Shown here piece after piece: positions 7,580 through 14,985 of a stretch of DNA of 14,985 nucleotides. The stretch is from contig JAQYWJ010000031.1 of the NCBI GenBank assembly GCA_030145005.1, forward strand, positions 1 through 14,985. The letters are read 5' to 3'. This stretch comes from Desulfobacter sp. (GTDB lineage: Bacteria; Desulfobacterota; Desulfobacteria; Desulfobacterales; Desulfobacteraceae). Each line of letters opens with the position of its first letter. Positions within the stretch are counted from its first letter, which is position 1. The notes beneath the pieces are model-generated. The model did no database searches. It was not told where the DNA came from and was given only the letters and a program-made list of their open reading frames with translations. Position numbers and translations under genes: made by a program.

Positions 7580-7824
7580 CAGGATTTGTCCTCCTGGGCC
7601 TGGGATGGTTTGAGGCGGCGGTATACCCGGATCATTTTAATTATGAAAACCAGGGCTAAGGTCAGGCTGATCAGAATAATAAAACTTGCGGCAAAAAAGG
7701 TCATGATAAAACTGAACGGATCATTTAAACCATAAGCGCCCCGGATAAGATCAATACCGAAAACAAGGAAAAAAAGGGAGATTAAGATGCATAATACCTG
7801 GGCTGTCCACCAGAGATATTTCAT
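7579..7824 (-). CDS. Small two-helix membrane protein of unknown function
   Basis: I do not recognise this family. The 81-residue product has two hydrophobic segments (about 4-28 and 38-65) separated by a short polar loop containing RGAYGLNDP, and a basic, polar C-terminus ending in QEDKS, which suggests a cytoplasmic tail. AAGGA lies 6 to 7 bases before the ATG, supporting a real start. Its stop overlaps the ABC-F start by one base, so it is probably co-translated with that gene. It begins 43 bases after the stop of the hybrid kinase, with no terminator visible between them. Confidence 0.75.
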   Translation of the reverse strand: MKYLWWTAQVLCILISLFFLVFGIDLIRGAYGLNDPFSFIMTFFAASFIILISLTLALVFIIKMIRVYRRLKPSQAQEDKS

Positions 7825-7867
7825 TTGAGATCCTTACACTCGATGATCAAGTTTTTGTTTAGGATAA

Positions 7868-10711
7868 TTATATTTGATTTATGGTTGAAGGATCATCCAG
7901 CACCTCCCGAATTTTTTCAGTAAGCTCATTCATTAAAAAAGGTTTCTGCATAAAGGCAACTCCGTCATCCAGCACCCCCTGTTGGGTAATTACATTGGCT
8001 GAATATCCGGACATGAATAATAATTTGATTTCGGGAAAAATCGCTGTAATTTTTTTTGCCAGATCCCGGCCGTTCATTTCAGGCATGACCACGTCGGTCA
8101 TGAGAAGGTCTATGCTACCGACATATGTATCGGCTATACTTATCGCATCGGCAGGGGTGGCAGCCGGCAAGACCAAATATCCCTTGCGTTCAAGCATCAT
8201 CCTTGCCATTTCAAGAATGGCGGGTTCATCCTCTACCAACAAAATGGTTTCATTTCCAATCGGGGCAGGTTTTTCCGTAAACGTTTTTTCCTGGGTTTCC
8301 TCAGGCGTGTGGAACCGGGGCAGATATATTTTGAAAGTGGTTCCCTGACCCGGTTCGCTGTAAACATTGATAAAGCCGTTATTCTGTTTAACAATACCGT
8401 AAATTATGGCAAGGCCAAGCCCGGTGCCTTCGCCGATATCCTTGGTGGTGAAAAACGGTTCAAACAAATTGTCCAAAGTCTCCTTGTTCATACCGCAGCC
8501 ATTATCAGTTACTGACAGCATCACATAGTCTCCGGGTATAAATCCTGTATTTATTGCACAATCTACCTGACCAAAACTCTTCATTTGCGTTTCAATGGTG
8601 AGTTTCCCCACACCGGCAATGGCATCCCGGGCATTTACACACAGATTGGCCAGAATTTGATCAATCTGGGTAGGGTCTATTTTGATCGGCCACAACTGAC
8701 CGGTCGGTAACCATACCAGATCAATATCTTCACCAATGAGCCTGCGCAGCATTTTGAGCATACTATCTACAGTATTATTCAAGTCAAGCACCTTCGGGGC
8801 AATGATCTGTTTTCTGGCAAAGGTCAGCAATTGTCTTGTTAGATCAGCCGATCGTTGGGCCGCTTTTTGAATTTCTTTGAGATCAGAATACAAATCCTGA
8901 CTACTGTCTATTTTTTCAGAGGCTAATTCCACATATCCCAGTATGACCCCCAGCATATTGTTGAAATCATGGGCCACGCCCCCGGCCAGTCGTCCAACGG
9001 CTTCCATTTTCTGGGCCTGGTTGAGTTGTTCCTGGAGTTTTTCTCGTTCTGCAGCTTCCTGCTTACGTTCGGTGATATCCTCAATAATGCTGATAATGCC
9101 CGTAACCTTATCTTTTTCATTTCGGATATAATTCCAGTTTATTTGGACATCTATTTCCCGGCCATCCCTGGTCCTGTCCCGAGAGAAATAGATTGACGGT
9201 TCAGGTTTTTTGCTGATGATGTGTTGATAATAGCCCCTGTTTTTTTCACGATGGCTGTCATTTGCCGTTAGGTCCCATAGATACATGCCGATGAGTTGAT
9301 TCGGTTCGCAACCTTGTATTTGATGATGGGCAGGGTTGCTGTAAACAATTCTTCCCTCTAAATCGGTAAGTTGGATACCAAAAGGTGCTGTATTCACCAG
9401 CGTTCTGAACTTTTCTTCACTTTGCCGGAGTGTGGTTTCCGCCTGTTTGCGCTCGGTGATATCAATATCAAGACAAAAGAGTTCCTGCTTACGCCCCGGT
9501 ACCTCGACAATGGTATGATGGGAGATAACCGGTACTCGTGAACCATCTTTATGCATCAACAATAGTTCTCCCGAAGGGACGGGCCGGCCTGTCTCCATCA
9601 TTTTACGCATTTCTTCAGCAACGGCATCCCTCATTTCAGGTGGGATAATCAGATCAAGAAGACTGCGACCAATAGCCTCTTGCTGTGTATATCCATAAAG
9701 CCTCTCCGATGCTTTATTCCAGTACTGAGTAGTACCATCAAGTCCATATCCCTGAACAGCGACAGCATCTACATTCTCCATCAAGTTTCGAAACCTTTCT
9801 TCACTTTCTTTCAAAACCTTTTCTATTTCTTGGCGCTTTGTGATGTCCCTTGCAACACCATAATAACATGTTGTGTTCTCGAATCTAATTTTTTGACCAA
9901 TAACCTCGACAGATATTAAATCATCATTTTTAGTTTTATGAATGGATTCAAATTTTTTAGGTGTATTAAACGGCACCTTATCCCAAAAAGATAAAAATTC
10001 ATCCACCGAAAAATTTTGTTCGACATCACTTATATACAGCCCAAGAATTTCTTCTTTTTTCCTATCCAAACAAGTGCATGCACCTTGGTTAGCATCAATA
10101 ATCTTCCCTTTTTCAGATACTAAATAGACTGCATCAGAAACGGTCTCAAATAATTGGCGATATTTTTCTTCGCTCTCTGTTATTTTTTTGATTAAAATTA
10201 AGTTCTCAATTAATTTGGTAATCCTTTGCCCGATTATTTTAAAAAGATACCTCTCTTCATCGCTCCAATGATGGTTGATTGCGCAATGATGCATGCCAAA
10301 CATCCAAGCGTCATCATTTTGAGGTTTCAATGCCATGAATATTAGAGATTTAACATCTAATTGCAGCGCAAGGTCATTATTCATTTTCTGATCTGAGGGT
10401 GGATCAATTTCCGGATAGCCACTATTTAAAAGTGCCCGATTGCAGTATTCTGCCATATCATGGGTCATTGGCACCGTTGCATTCAAAGCCTTGGCACCAG
10501 GAAACGAAGGCGTTGTTCTCTCGTATGACACTTCAAATGTCGGCGAATCAGGATTACAAGGATAGAGCAACCAGGCGCGATCACATGAAAAAAGTTCAAG
10601 CAATTTTTTAAGAATTTGATCTAAAATTTCATCAGCATCTGATTGTATATTAAATATAGCTTCGATTTCTTCGATGGCCAATAAAATGCGATCCGGATCA
10701 TTGAAATTCAT
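7868..10711 (-). CDS. Soluble hybrid histidine kinase, GAF-PAS-PAS-PAS-HisKA-HATPase-REC
   Basis: This 947-residue kinase has no signal peptide or membrane segment and should sense a cytoplasmic cue. Order of domains: GAF (about 10-175), three PAS domains (about 185-300, 308-425 and 432-555), two of them closing with a DITERK-type PAC end, then HisKA with H581 in GGVAHDFNN. The ATPase domain has CVNARDAI, TDNGCGMN and GTGLGLAI. A C-terminal receiver (about 825-940) has acidic VEDEP and phospho-acceptor D873 in MTDVVMP, with the conserved lysine in MQKPF. There is no DNA-binding output and no HPt domain. It starts 25 bases after the universal stress protein gene, so both are likely on one transcript. 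The ribosome binding site is weak. The DNA encoding PAS1 is much more AT-rich than the rest of the gene. Confidence 0.92.
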   Translation of the reverse strand: MNFNDPDRILLAIEEIEAIFNIQSDADEILDQILKKLLELFSCDRAWLLYPCNPDSPTFEVSYERTTPSFPGAKALNATVPMTHDMAEYCNRALLNSGYPEIDPPSDQKMNNDLALQLDVKSLIFMALKPQNDDAWMFGMHHCAINHHWSDEERYLFKIIGQRITKLIENLILIKKITESEEKYRQLFETVSDAVYLVSEKGKIIDANQGACTCLDRKKEEILGLYISDVEQNFSVDEFLSFWDKVPFNTPKKFESIHKTKNDDLISVEVIGQKIRFENTTCYYGVARDITKRQEIEKVLKESEERFRNLMENVDAVAVQGYGLDGTTQYWNKASERLYGYTQQEAIGRSLLDLIIPPEMRDAVAEEMRKMMETGRPVPSGELLLMHKDGSRVPVISHHTIVEVPGRKQELFCLDIDITERKQAETTLRQSEEKFRTLVNTAPFGIQLTDLEGRIVYSNPAHHQIQGCEPNQLIGMYLWDLTANDSHREKNRGYYQHIISKKPEPSIYFSRDRTRDGREIDVQINWNYIRNEKDKVTGIISIIEDITERKQEAAEREKLQEQLNQAQKMEAVGRLAGGVAHDFNNMLGVILGYVELASEKIDSSQDLYSDLKEIQKAAQRSADLTRQLLTFARKQIIAPKVLDLNNTVDSMLKMLRRLIGEDIDLVWLPTGQLWPIKIDPTQIDQILANLCVNARDAIAGVGKLTIETQMKSFGQVDCAINTGFIPGDYVMLSVTDNGCGMNKETLDNLFEPFFTTKDIGEGTGLGLAIIYGIVKQNNGFINVYSEPGQGTTFKIYLPRFHTPEETQEKTFTEKPAPIGNETILLVEDEPAILEMARMMLERKGYLVLPAATPADAISIADTYVGSIDLLMTDVVMPEMNGRDLAKKITAIFPEIKLLFMSGYSANVITQQGVLDDGVAFMQKPFLMNELTEKIREVLDDPSTINQI

Positions 10712-10736
10712 AAAATATTCCAGTAAGGTCTGCGGA

Positions 10737-11567
10737 TTATTTAAGGGAAATACGGCAGTTAGGGCCCGTCACCAGCAGGTTATTGGTAACCGTGGACTGG
10801 ATGTTCTCCATCTTGCTTCCCAAAAGAATCTCTTTAATTACACCATGTCCATAAGCCCCAAGAACGATCAGTGAGTCATGGGGCACCTCATATAGCATCC
10901 GGTCAAATCCGGAAGATTCATAGAAACACCATTGGTTCACATACTGGTCCACAAGTCCCTCAAGTTCCGAACCCCGGACCATATCCCGGTAAACATCCTC
11001 GCTGTTATTTTCAAGCACGGTATAAATTTTCAAAGGAAATCCGGAGGCTATGGCAATCTTAAGCCCCAGAACAAGGGCGTTCATGGCATTGGATGAACCG
11101 CCGAAAAAAACGGATATGCTTTTCCATGCCTTGAACACGGGGCTTGCAATCAGGATGGGAAAGGTGGCCTGTTTAATCATTCGCCGAACCTTGGGACCCA
11201 GATGGCCCAGTCCTATTTTGGATGACAAATCACTGATTGAACGTGGAGAGCACATATAATCGAACTGACTGGATATATCCGGCAGGGTGGAAGCGGTAAA
11301 GTCTTTTGGCTCATAGAACCTGGGCGGAATACCGGCCTCATCAAAAAGCGCAATAACATGTTCATGGGCTGTATCCGGAGAGGCTAAAAATGAGTTGTCC
11401 AGGTTCACCTGCACCACATCATTGGAGAAATACATTAAGAACTTATCTGTTTTCGGAATATACACAACAGGATGGGCATTAATAGTTTTACAAAAATACA
11501 GGGACTGCAAAAAGGTTTCCCTGCCAAAGGGGGTATTCCTGAAAATATGAAGCAGTTTATAATTCAT
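10737..11567 (-). CDS. Tandem universal stress protein (UspA superfamily)
   Basis: The 276-residue cytoplasmic product carries two Usp-like halves. The second half is the clearer one: it opens with ISVFFGGSSNAMNALVLGLKIA and has GAYGHG (237-242) followed by GSKMENIQSTVTNNLLVTGPN, the nucleotide-binding G-x2-G-x9-GS/T pattern of ATP-binding Usps. The first half opens MNYKLLHIFRNTPFGRETF and ends PILIASPVFKAW, and it lacks an obvious glycine loop, so it may be structural. The start at 11567 is chosen over the upstream in-frame start at 11588 because AAGGAG lies 7 bases before it. It follows the ClC gene by 31 bases. Genes of this family are often placed beside transporters, and here it may report stress or energy state to the channel; that is inference. 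Confidence 0.85.
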   Translation of the reverse strand: MNYKLLHIFRNTPFGRETFLQSLYFCKTINAHPVVYIPKTDKFLMYFSNDVVQVNLDNSFLASPDTAHEHVIALFDEAGIPPRFYEPKDFTASTLPDISSQFDYMCSPRSISDLSSKIGLGHLGPKVRRMIKQATFPILIASPVFKAWKSISVFFGGSSNAMNALVLGLKIAIASGFPLKIYTVLENNSEDVYRDMVRGSELEGLVDQYVNQWCFYESSGFDRMLYEVPHDSLIVLGAYGHGVIKEILLGSKMENIQSTVTNNLLVTGPNCRISLK

Positions 11568-11574
11568 TGGAAGT

Positions 11575-11580
11575 CTCCTT
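11575..11580 (-). promoter_or_regulatory. Ribosome binding site fixing the Usp start
   Basis: AAGGAG on the minus strand lies 7 bases before the ATG at 11567, and it lies inside the coding region of the longer start at 11588, which has no comparable site. Confidence 0.7.
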
Positions 11581-11598
11581 GGGACCATGAACAGGGGG

Positions 11599-13326
11599 TC
11601 ATTGTATATTGGTCTGCATAATCAGTTCCCTGCGGTACAGATCAAGTATCCGTGCCTTGGAAATCATCCCGGAAAATCTGTGGTGATCCACCACCGGGAT
11701 GTGATCAATGTTAAAGGCCTCCATGAATTCCAGTACATCATGGAGATTATCGTCAAAGGATGCTGTCACCATATCCGTATCCATGATCTGGTTAAGAAAA
11801 ATCATGTCATAAAAGGCTGGATCCAGGGCATATTTCCTGATACTTGAAACCCGGACCAGCCCCAGGTAGTCGCCGGTCTCATCTGATATAACCGGGTAAT
11901 GGTTACGGTCCGAATCCCGGATTATATTGATAAATTCTCTGAAAACCATATTTTCCGATACAGCGGTGTAGTTGATGTCAATGATTTCGTTTAAGCTTAA
12001 ATCCGATAAAATTCTTGCATCTGTCCCGGGCCGCATGAATTCACCGCGTTCAATAAGGTCTTTAAAATAAAAAGAAGCCGGCTCAATAATATGGCTTAAC
12101 GTAGACGAAATGGAAGAAACCAGCAGCAAAAGTAAAATGGCCTCGTAGCCGCCGGTAATTTCTGCGATCAGAAAAATACTGCTTAATGGGGCCTGCATAA
12201 CTCCGGACATGATACCGGCCATGCCTAAAAGAGCATAAGCGCCTTCTGAAGTCACTGCGGCATTGGGGAAAATAAACATCATGGCCTTGTAAAACACCAC
12301 TCCGGTAAGGCTGCCGATGACCAGGCAGGGCGCAAAGATGCCGCCTGAGCCTCCCCAGCCAAGGGTCATGGCCGTGACAAATATTTTTAGAAAAATACCG
12401 ATAAATATGAGCCAGAATGCCATGGGAAAGGTGCCGCCCACCATTTCCATTATCGGATGATACCCTTCGCCCAGCACCATGGGCATAAAAATTCCAATGG
12501 AACCCACAGCGCAACCGCCGATCATTGCCCGAAGCCAGGGGGATACAGGTGTTCGTTTGGCTAATCCACCAACTTTTCTGAGCGTCCGTGTAAAGATCAC
12601 GGATATCACGGCGGTGAACAGGGCAAGCCCGATGCTGCCTAAAATATCACCTGTAAAAACACTGAAGGGGGGAGGCTGGAAAAGCTCTTTTGTAGGGATA
12701 ATGGCTTCACAAACCTGGGCGCCGGCCACAGCAGCAATGGCAATGGGAATGATATTGACAAATTTCCATTCCCCAAGAATGATCTCAACGGAAAAAATAA
12801 GCCCGGCCACAGGGGCGTGAAAAATGGAAGCAATGGCGCCTGCCGTACCACAGCCCACCAAGGTCATGCGCTGCCGGTCATTCAAACCTAAAAATTTAGC
12901 GATATTGGATCCTATGGCAGACCCGCTCATGACAACCGGGGCCTCAGGACCGGCAGAGCCGCCGCTGGCAATGGTTAAAAAACTGGATATAAGCCTGGAA
13001 AAGGTGGAGCGAAACCTCAAAAGCCCCCCGCGTCTGGATACGGCATATATGACTTCGGGCACACCATGACCTGCGCCTTCCCGCATAACCTTGTCAAGAA
13101 ATAGAAAAGAGCAAAGTGCACCGATGCCGGGCAAGATAAATGCCCAGGCATATTGGCGGTACGGTGCAAAAAATTCAAGAACCGATGCCAAAGAAAGCCT
13201 TAATGCCACGGCTGCAAGACCTGCAAAAATACCGACCACTGCGCCGGCGGTCATCAATACAAGCCGATCGTCAAAAAGAAAAAACTTTGCATAAAAAAAA
13301 TTATAGGTTTGTTTAAGCTTGCTCAT
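11599..13326 (-). CDS. ClC-type chloride channel/antiporter with two CBS domains
   Basis: This is a 575-residue inner membrane protein of the ClC family, which moves chloride or related anions, either passively or in exchange for protons. Selectivity elements are GHGVPEV (86-92), corresponding to GSGIPEV; SGGSAGPEAPVV with E128 where the gating glutamate lies in the usual GREGP; and GGSGGIFAP (GIFAP at 329-333). About ten hydrophobic segments precede two cytoplasmic CBS domains (about 440-570), a known nucleotide-sensing module. The gating glutamate suggests proton coupling is possible. The start at 13326 gives the sequence MSKLKQTY and leaves 19 bases after the PTS-IIA gene; a longer reading from 13374 would overlap that gene. 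The ribosome binding site is weak for both. Co-transcription with the IIA regulator and Usp is likely. Confidence 0.93.
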   Translation of the reverse strand: MSKLKQTYNFFYAKFFLFDDRLVLMTAGAVVGIFAGLAAVALRLSLASVLEFFAPYRQYAWAFILPGIGALCSFLFLDKVMREGAGHGVPEVIYAVSRRGGLLRFRSTFSRLISSFLTIASGGSAGPEAPVVMSGSAIGSNIAKFLGLNDRQRMTLVGCGTAGAIASIFHAPVAGLIFSVEIILGEWKFVNIIPIAIAAVAGAQVCEAIIPTKELFQPPPFSVFTGDILGSIGLALFTAVISVIFTRTLRKVGGLAKRTPVSPWLRAMIGGCAVGSIGIFMPMVLGEGYHPIMEMVGGTFPMAFWLIFIGIFLKIFVTAMTLGWGGSGGIFAPCLVIGSLTGVVFYKAMMFIFPNAAVTSEGAYALLGMAGIMSGVMQAPLSSIFLIAEITGGYEAILLLLLVSSISSTLSHIIEPASFYFKDLIERGEFMRPGTDARILSDLSLNEIIDINYTAVSENMVFREFINIIRDSDRNHYPVISDETGDYLGLVRVSSIRKYALDPAFYDMIFLNQIMDTDMVTASFDDNLHDVLEFMEAFNIDHIPVVDHHRFSGMISKARILDLYRRELIMQTNIQ

Positions 13327-13345
13327 GATGGGTCCGGGTAACCAC

Positions 13346-14023
13346 TTACATTTTTTGGGGCAGGTGCAGGGCATCAATTTTTTCAATCAACTCGGATTGT
13401 TCCGGGCAGGTTTTTAAAAATTCACTGAACTGCCTGTTCCGCAAACATAGAGAAAGAGAGGATAACAGATGAAGGTGAAATTTTAATTCCGGGAACAGGA
13501 TAAAAAACAGGGTAGATACAGGTTGCTTGTCCAATGCATGATAATCCACGGGATTTTTAAGAAAGCAGGCTGCAACCATGGGCTGTTCAAGATATTTAAG
13601 GGGTGTTCTTGGGTGGGGAATGGCAATGCCGCCGCCAACCCCTGTGGACAAAGCCTCTTCCCTTTTAACAAGCTGCAGGGCAAGATCGGTTTTGTAATTA
13701 TCCGGAACTGCTTTAATTTTTTCAACGCATGCGTTAATTACAGACGGCACATCCGGTCCGGTGTCAATATCGTGATACACGCCGCCGGTCTCAAGGGCAG
13801 TGTGCAAAGAGACCTGCGCTTCGGTCTCAGTATCCTGGGCAGGGCGGGGGGTCAGGTTAAGGGAAATATGATTTTTTGCAGCCCAGTTTTTCAAATCCCT
13901 GGCATGAAAGCTGTAGGTTCTTCCCTTTTTGGACACAGGCAGCTTTCCCTGGCGGATCCAGCGCTCTATGGTTGTACGGGATACCCCTAAAGACTTACAT
14001 AACTCAGATATTAGAATTTCCAT
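13346..14023 (-). CDS. Helix-turn-helix protein fused to a PTS EIIA domain (PtsN/fructose type)
   Basis: The 225-residue protein joins an excisionase/MerR-like helix-turn-helix (residues 3-50, with LCKSLGVSRTTIERWIRQGKLP and a wing KKGRTYSFHARDLKNW) to a PTS EIIA type 2 domain (about 75-222). The EIIA active-site histidine is H137 in IAIPHPR, and LKFHLHLLSSLS matches the second conserved histidine region. In known EIIA(Ntr) proteins, phosphorylation at this histidine reports nitrogen and carbon state and controls potassium and stress systems by protein contact. The HTH suggests this one binds DNA. No EI, HPr or EIIBC gene is in the window, so the phosphate donor is unknown. It is the first gene of the leftward run and precedes ClC by 19 bases. 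The ribosome binding site is poor. Confidence 0.87.
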   Translation of the reverse strand: MEILISELCKSLGVSRTTIERWIRQGKLPVSKKGRTYSFHARDLKNWAAKNHISLNLTPRPAQDTETEAQVSLHTALETGGVYHDIDTGPDVPSVINACVEKIKAVPDNYKTDLALQLVKREEALSTGVGGGIAIPHPRTPLKYLEQPMVAACFLKNPVDYHALDKQPVSTLFFILFPELKFHLHLLSSLSLCLRNRQFSEFLKTCPEQSELIEKIDALHLPQKM

Positions 14024-14078
14024 CTTTTATTGACGCCGCCTGCTGTATAATAAACCTTATTATTTTAAATTTTGATGC

Positions 14079-14109
14079 ATTATATAAACCAAACCAGCCA
14101 GAATAACAA
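14079..14109 (-). promoter_or_regulatory. Candidate sigma70-type promoter for the leftward operon
   Basis: On the minus strand TTGTTA (14104-14109) is followed after 17 bases by TATATA (14081-14086), or after 19 bases by a perfect TATAAT (14079-14084). It lies about 60 bases before the IIA start, between that gene and the terminator of the next unit. Spacing and position are good, but this is by-eye evidence. Confidence 0.4.
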
Positions 14110-14129
14110 CCCTGGTACGCCTGTGAATC

Positions 14130-14174
14130 TAAAAGGGATAAAAGCCATGGAGCACGCTTTTATCCCTTTTTTTT
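14130..14174 (-). terminator. Intrinsic terminator after the receiver gene
   Basis: A perfect 15-bp stem runs from 14131-14145 to 14156-14170 with a 10-base loop, and T8 (14167-14174) lies on the plus strand. On the minus strand the stem ends in TTTT. It lies 40 bases beyond the stop of the minus-strand receiver gene, which it should terminate. No plus-strand gene ends here, so the plus-strand T-run probably reflects only the symmetry of the stem. Confidence 0.8.
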
Positions 14175-14214
14175 GTCCGTTGAAAAAACCGGTCAAACGC
14201 CTAAGTATTAGGGG

Positions 14215-14643
14215 CTACCATCCCCGGGTTTCCATGATATCCTTGATTCTTTTCTCTGCTTTTTTCTCCACCAGGATCATCTTTTTGGCCTGGGCTTTTT
14301 TGATCTTTTCCGTCAGGGTCGTCAGGTCAGCCGGCTTTTCAAGCAGATCCATGGCACCCAGCTTCATGGCCTCTATGCCTTTTTCAACCGTGGCATGTCC
14401 GGTCAAAAGAATCACCTGAAGTTCAGGTCTTTTCTTTTTCAAAATTTTTAACGTTTCGATACCATCCATTTCCGGCATCTGCAAATCAAGGACCACTACG
14501 TCAAAAGATTTGTCTTCAATGCTTTGAAGGCCTTCAATGGCGGAACTCGAAGTACTCACCGTCATTCCCCGGTTCGTCATTCTCTCTGCCAGGGCTTCTG
14601 TGAATTCCTGTTCGTCATCTATGATTAAAACTTTTTCATCCAT
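14215..14643 (-). CDS. Single-domain response regulator (CheY-like receiver)
   Basis: The 142-residue protein is a receiver domain with no output domain. The acidic pair D9/D10, phospho-acceptor D53 in LDLQMPEMDG, T81 in LTGHA and K103 in EKPA are all present, so it should be phosphorylatable. About 20 extra C-terminal residues after the receiver form a lysine-rich helix (KKAQAKKMILVEKKAEKRIKD), possibly a coiled-coil or partner-binding tail. AAGGAG lies 9 bases before the ATG. The partner kinase is probably the gene that ends 63 bases upstream. It could act by protein contact or as a phosphate shuttle. Confidence 0.93.
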   Translation of the reverse strand: MDEKVLIIDDEQEFTEALAERMTNRGMTVSTSSSAIEGLQSIEDKSFDVVVLDLQMPEMDGIETLKILKKKRPELQVILLTGHATVEKGIEAMKLGAMDLLEKPADLTTLTEKIKKAQAKKMILVEKKAEKRIKDIMETRGW

Positions 14644-14706
14644 TGCCGGGGTCTCCTTTTAATTAGTTGATATTAAAGAAGGTGTTATTTATTGAGATTA
14701 TTGTTT

Positions 14707-14985
14707 TTAACTGCCAAATATTAGGTCGGCTCTATTGTGCTGATCATTCAATACAATTTTTGCCTGTAATAGATCCAATGTCTGACCGCTTGACTGTAGT
14801 CCAAAATCCGATGCAAAAGGCTGTTCGCACTGGAAACTTAAACAGACCTGTTTATTTTCATCTTCCATAGATGATATATTGAGAACGGCCCCTGATGCAA
14901 GGTTTTCCGTTGCATTTTCTAAAATTGACCAAATCAGAAACAATAAAAAGAAAAGTGATCCGTTGACATAAAGTTTGTCGGCAGC
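14707..14985 (-). CDS. C-terminal part of a probable degenerate histidine kinase ATPase domain (partial)
   Basis: An open frame enters from the right edge and ends at 14707. The 92 visible residues include ILENATENLASGAVLNIS, which resembles the N box and following strand of a HATPase_c domain, then LSFQCEQPFASDFGLQSS, and QTLDLLQAKIVLN in the place of the final helix before the terminal strand. The D-x-G-x-G loop is missing and the G2-like stretch is only approximate, so it may not bind ATP. Position directly upstream of a receiver gene (63 bases) fits a two-component pair. No start is visible because the gene continues outside the window. The kinase assignment is inference from weak similarity. 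Confidence 0.55.
   Translation of the reverse strand, partial: AADKLYVNGSLFFLLFLIWSILENATENLASGAVLNISSMEDENKQVCLSFQCEQPFASDFGLQSSGQTLDLLQAKIVLNDQHNRADLIFGS

Noticed and set aside
13327..13386. Longer N-terminus for the ClC protein from 13386 (TTG) or 13374 (ATG)
   Set aside because: It would overlap the upstream gene by 29-41 bases and add a cysteine/lysine-rich segment not expected before the first ClC helix.
1..14985. CRISPR array, tRNA, rRNA or insertion sequence
   Set aside because: No regular direct repeats, cloverleaf-like sequence, rRNA segments or transposase-like reading frame was seen on either strand.

Overview
The window looks like chromosomal DNA of a signal-transduction-rich, Gram-negative anaerobe, most like a deltaproteobacterial sulfate reducer (Desulfobacterota, Desulfobacter-type). 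This is inferred from the large PAS/GAF hybrid kinases, an NtrC-type sigma54 activator, a lone receiver protein and a helix-turn-helix/PTS-IIA fusion. There is no rRNA or tRNA gene to confirm it. No insertion sequence, phage gene or CRISPR array is visible.

Left part (+ strand, 1-5024). A 10-bp hairpin (99-124) and a weak candidate promoter precede a two-gene two-component operon. Its first gene encodes a membrane hybrid histidine kinase whose periplasmic sensor resembles an ABC-type substrate-binding protein. The second encodes an NtrC-like sigma54-dependent response regulator with an intact GAFTGA loop; its ribosome binding site overlaps the kinase stop codon. A 180-base gap full of RNA-type structure follows, then a half-size AbrB-type membrane protein.

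Convergent junction (5025-5188). The space between the AbrB-like gene and msrA is almost entirely one imperfect palindrome of 159 bases centred near 5104. It is the most unusual structure in the window.

Middle and right (- strand, 14023 down to 5189). Seven closely packed genes run leftward with gaps of 43 bases or less: HTH-PTS IIA regulator, ClC chloride channel/antiporter with CBS domains, tandem universal stress protein, soluble GAF/PAS hybrid histidine kinase, small two-helix membrane protein, ABC-F ATPase (Uup-like) and MsrA. A candidate sigma70-type promoter lies upstream of the first gene. The layout suggests a stress-response operon covering ion balance, stress protein, ribosome-associated ATPase and methionine sulfoxide repair, with its own regulators.

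Right edge (14130-14985, - strand). A perfect 15-bp stem terminates a short unit made of a lone receiver protein and, upstream, the C-terminal end of a gene that looks like a degenerate histidine-kinase ATPase domain and runs off the window.

Apart from the first 232 bases, which hold only a hairpin and a possible promoter, no gene-free stretch exceeds about 190 bases.
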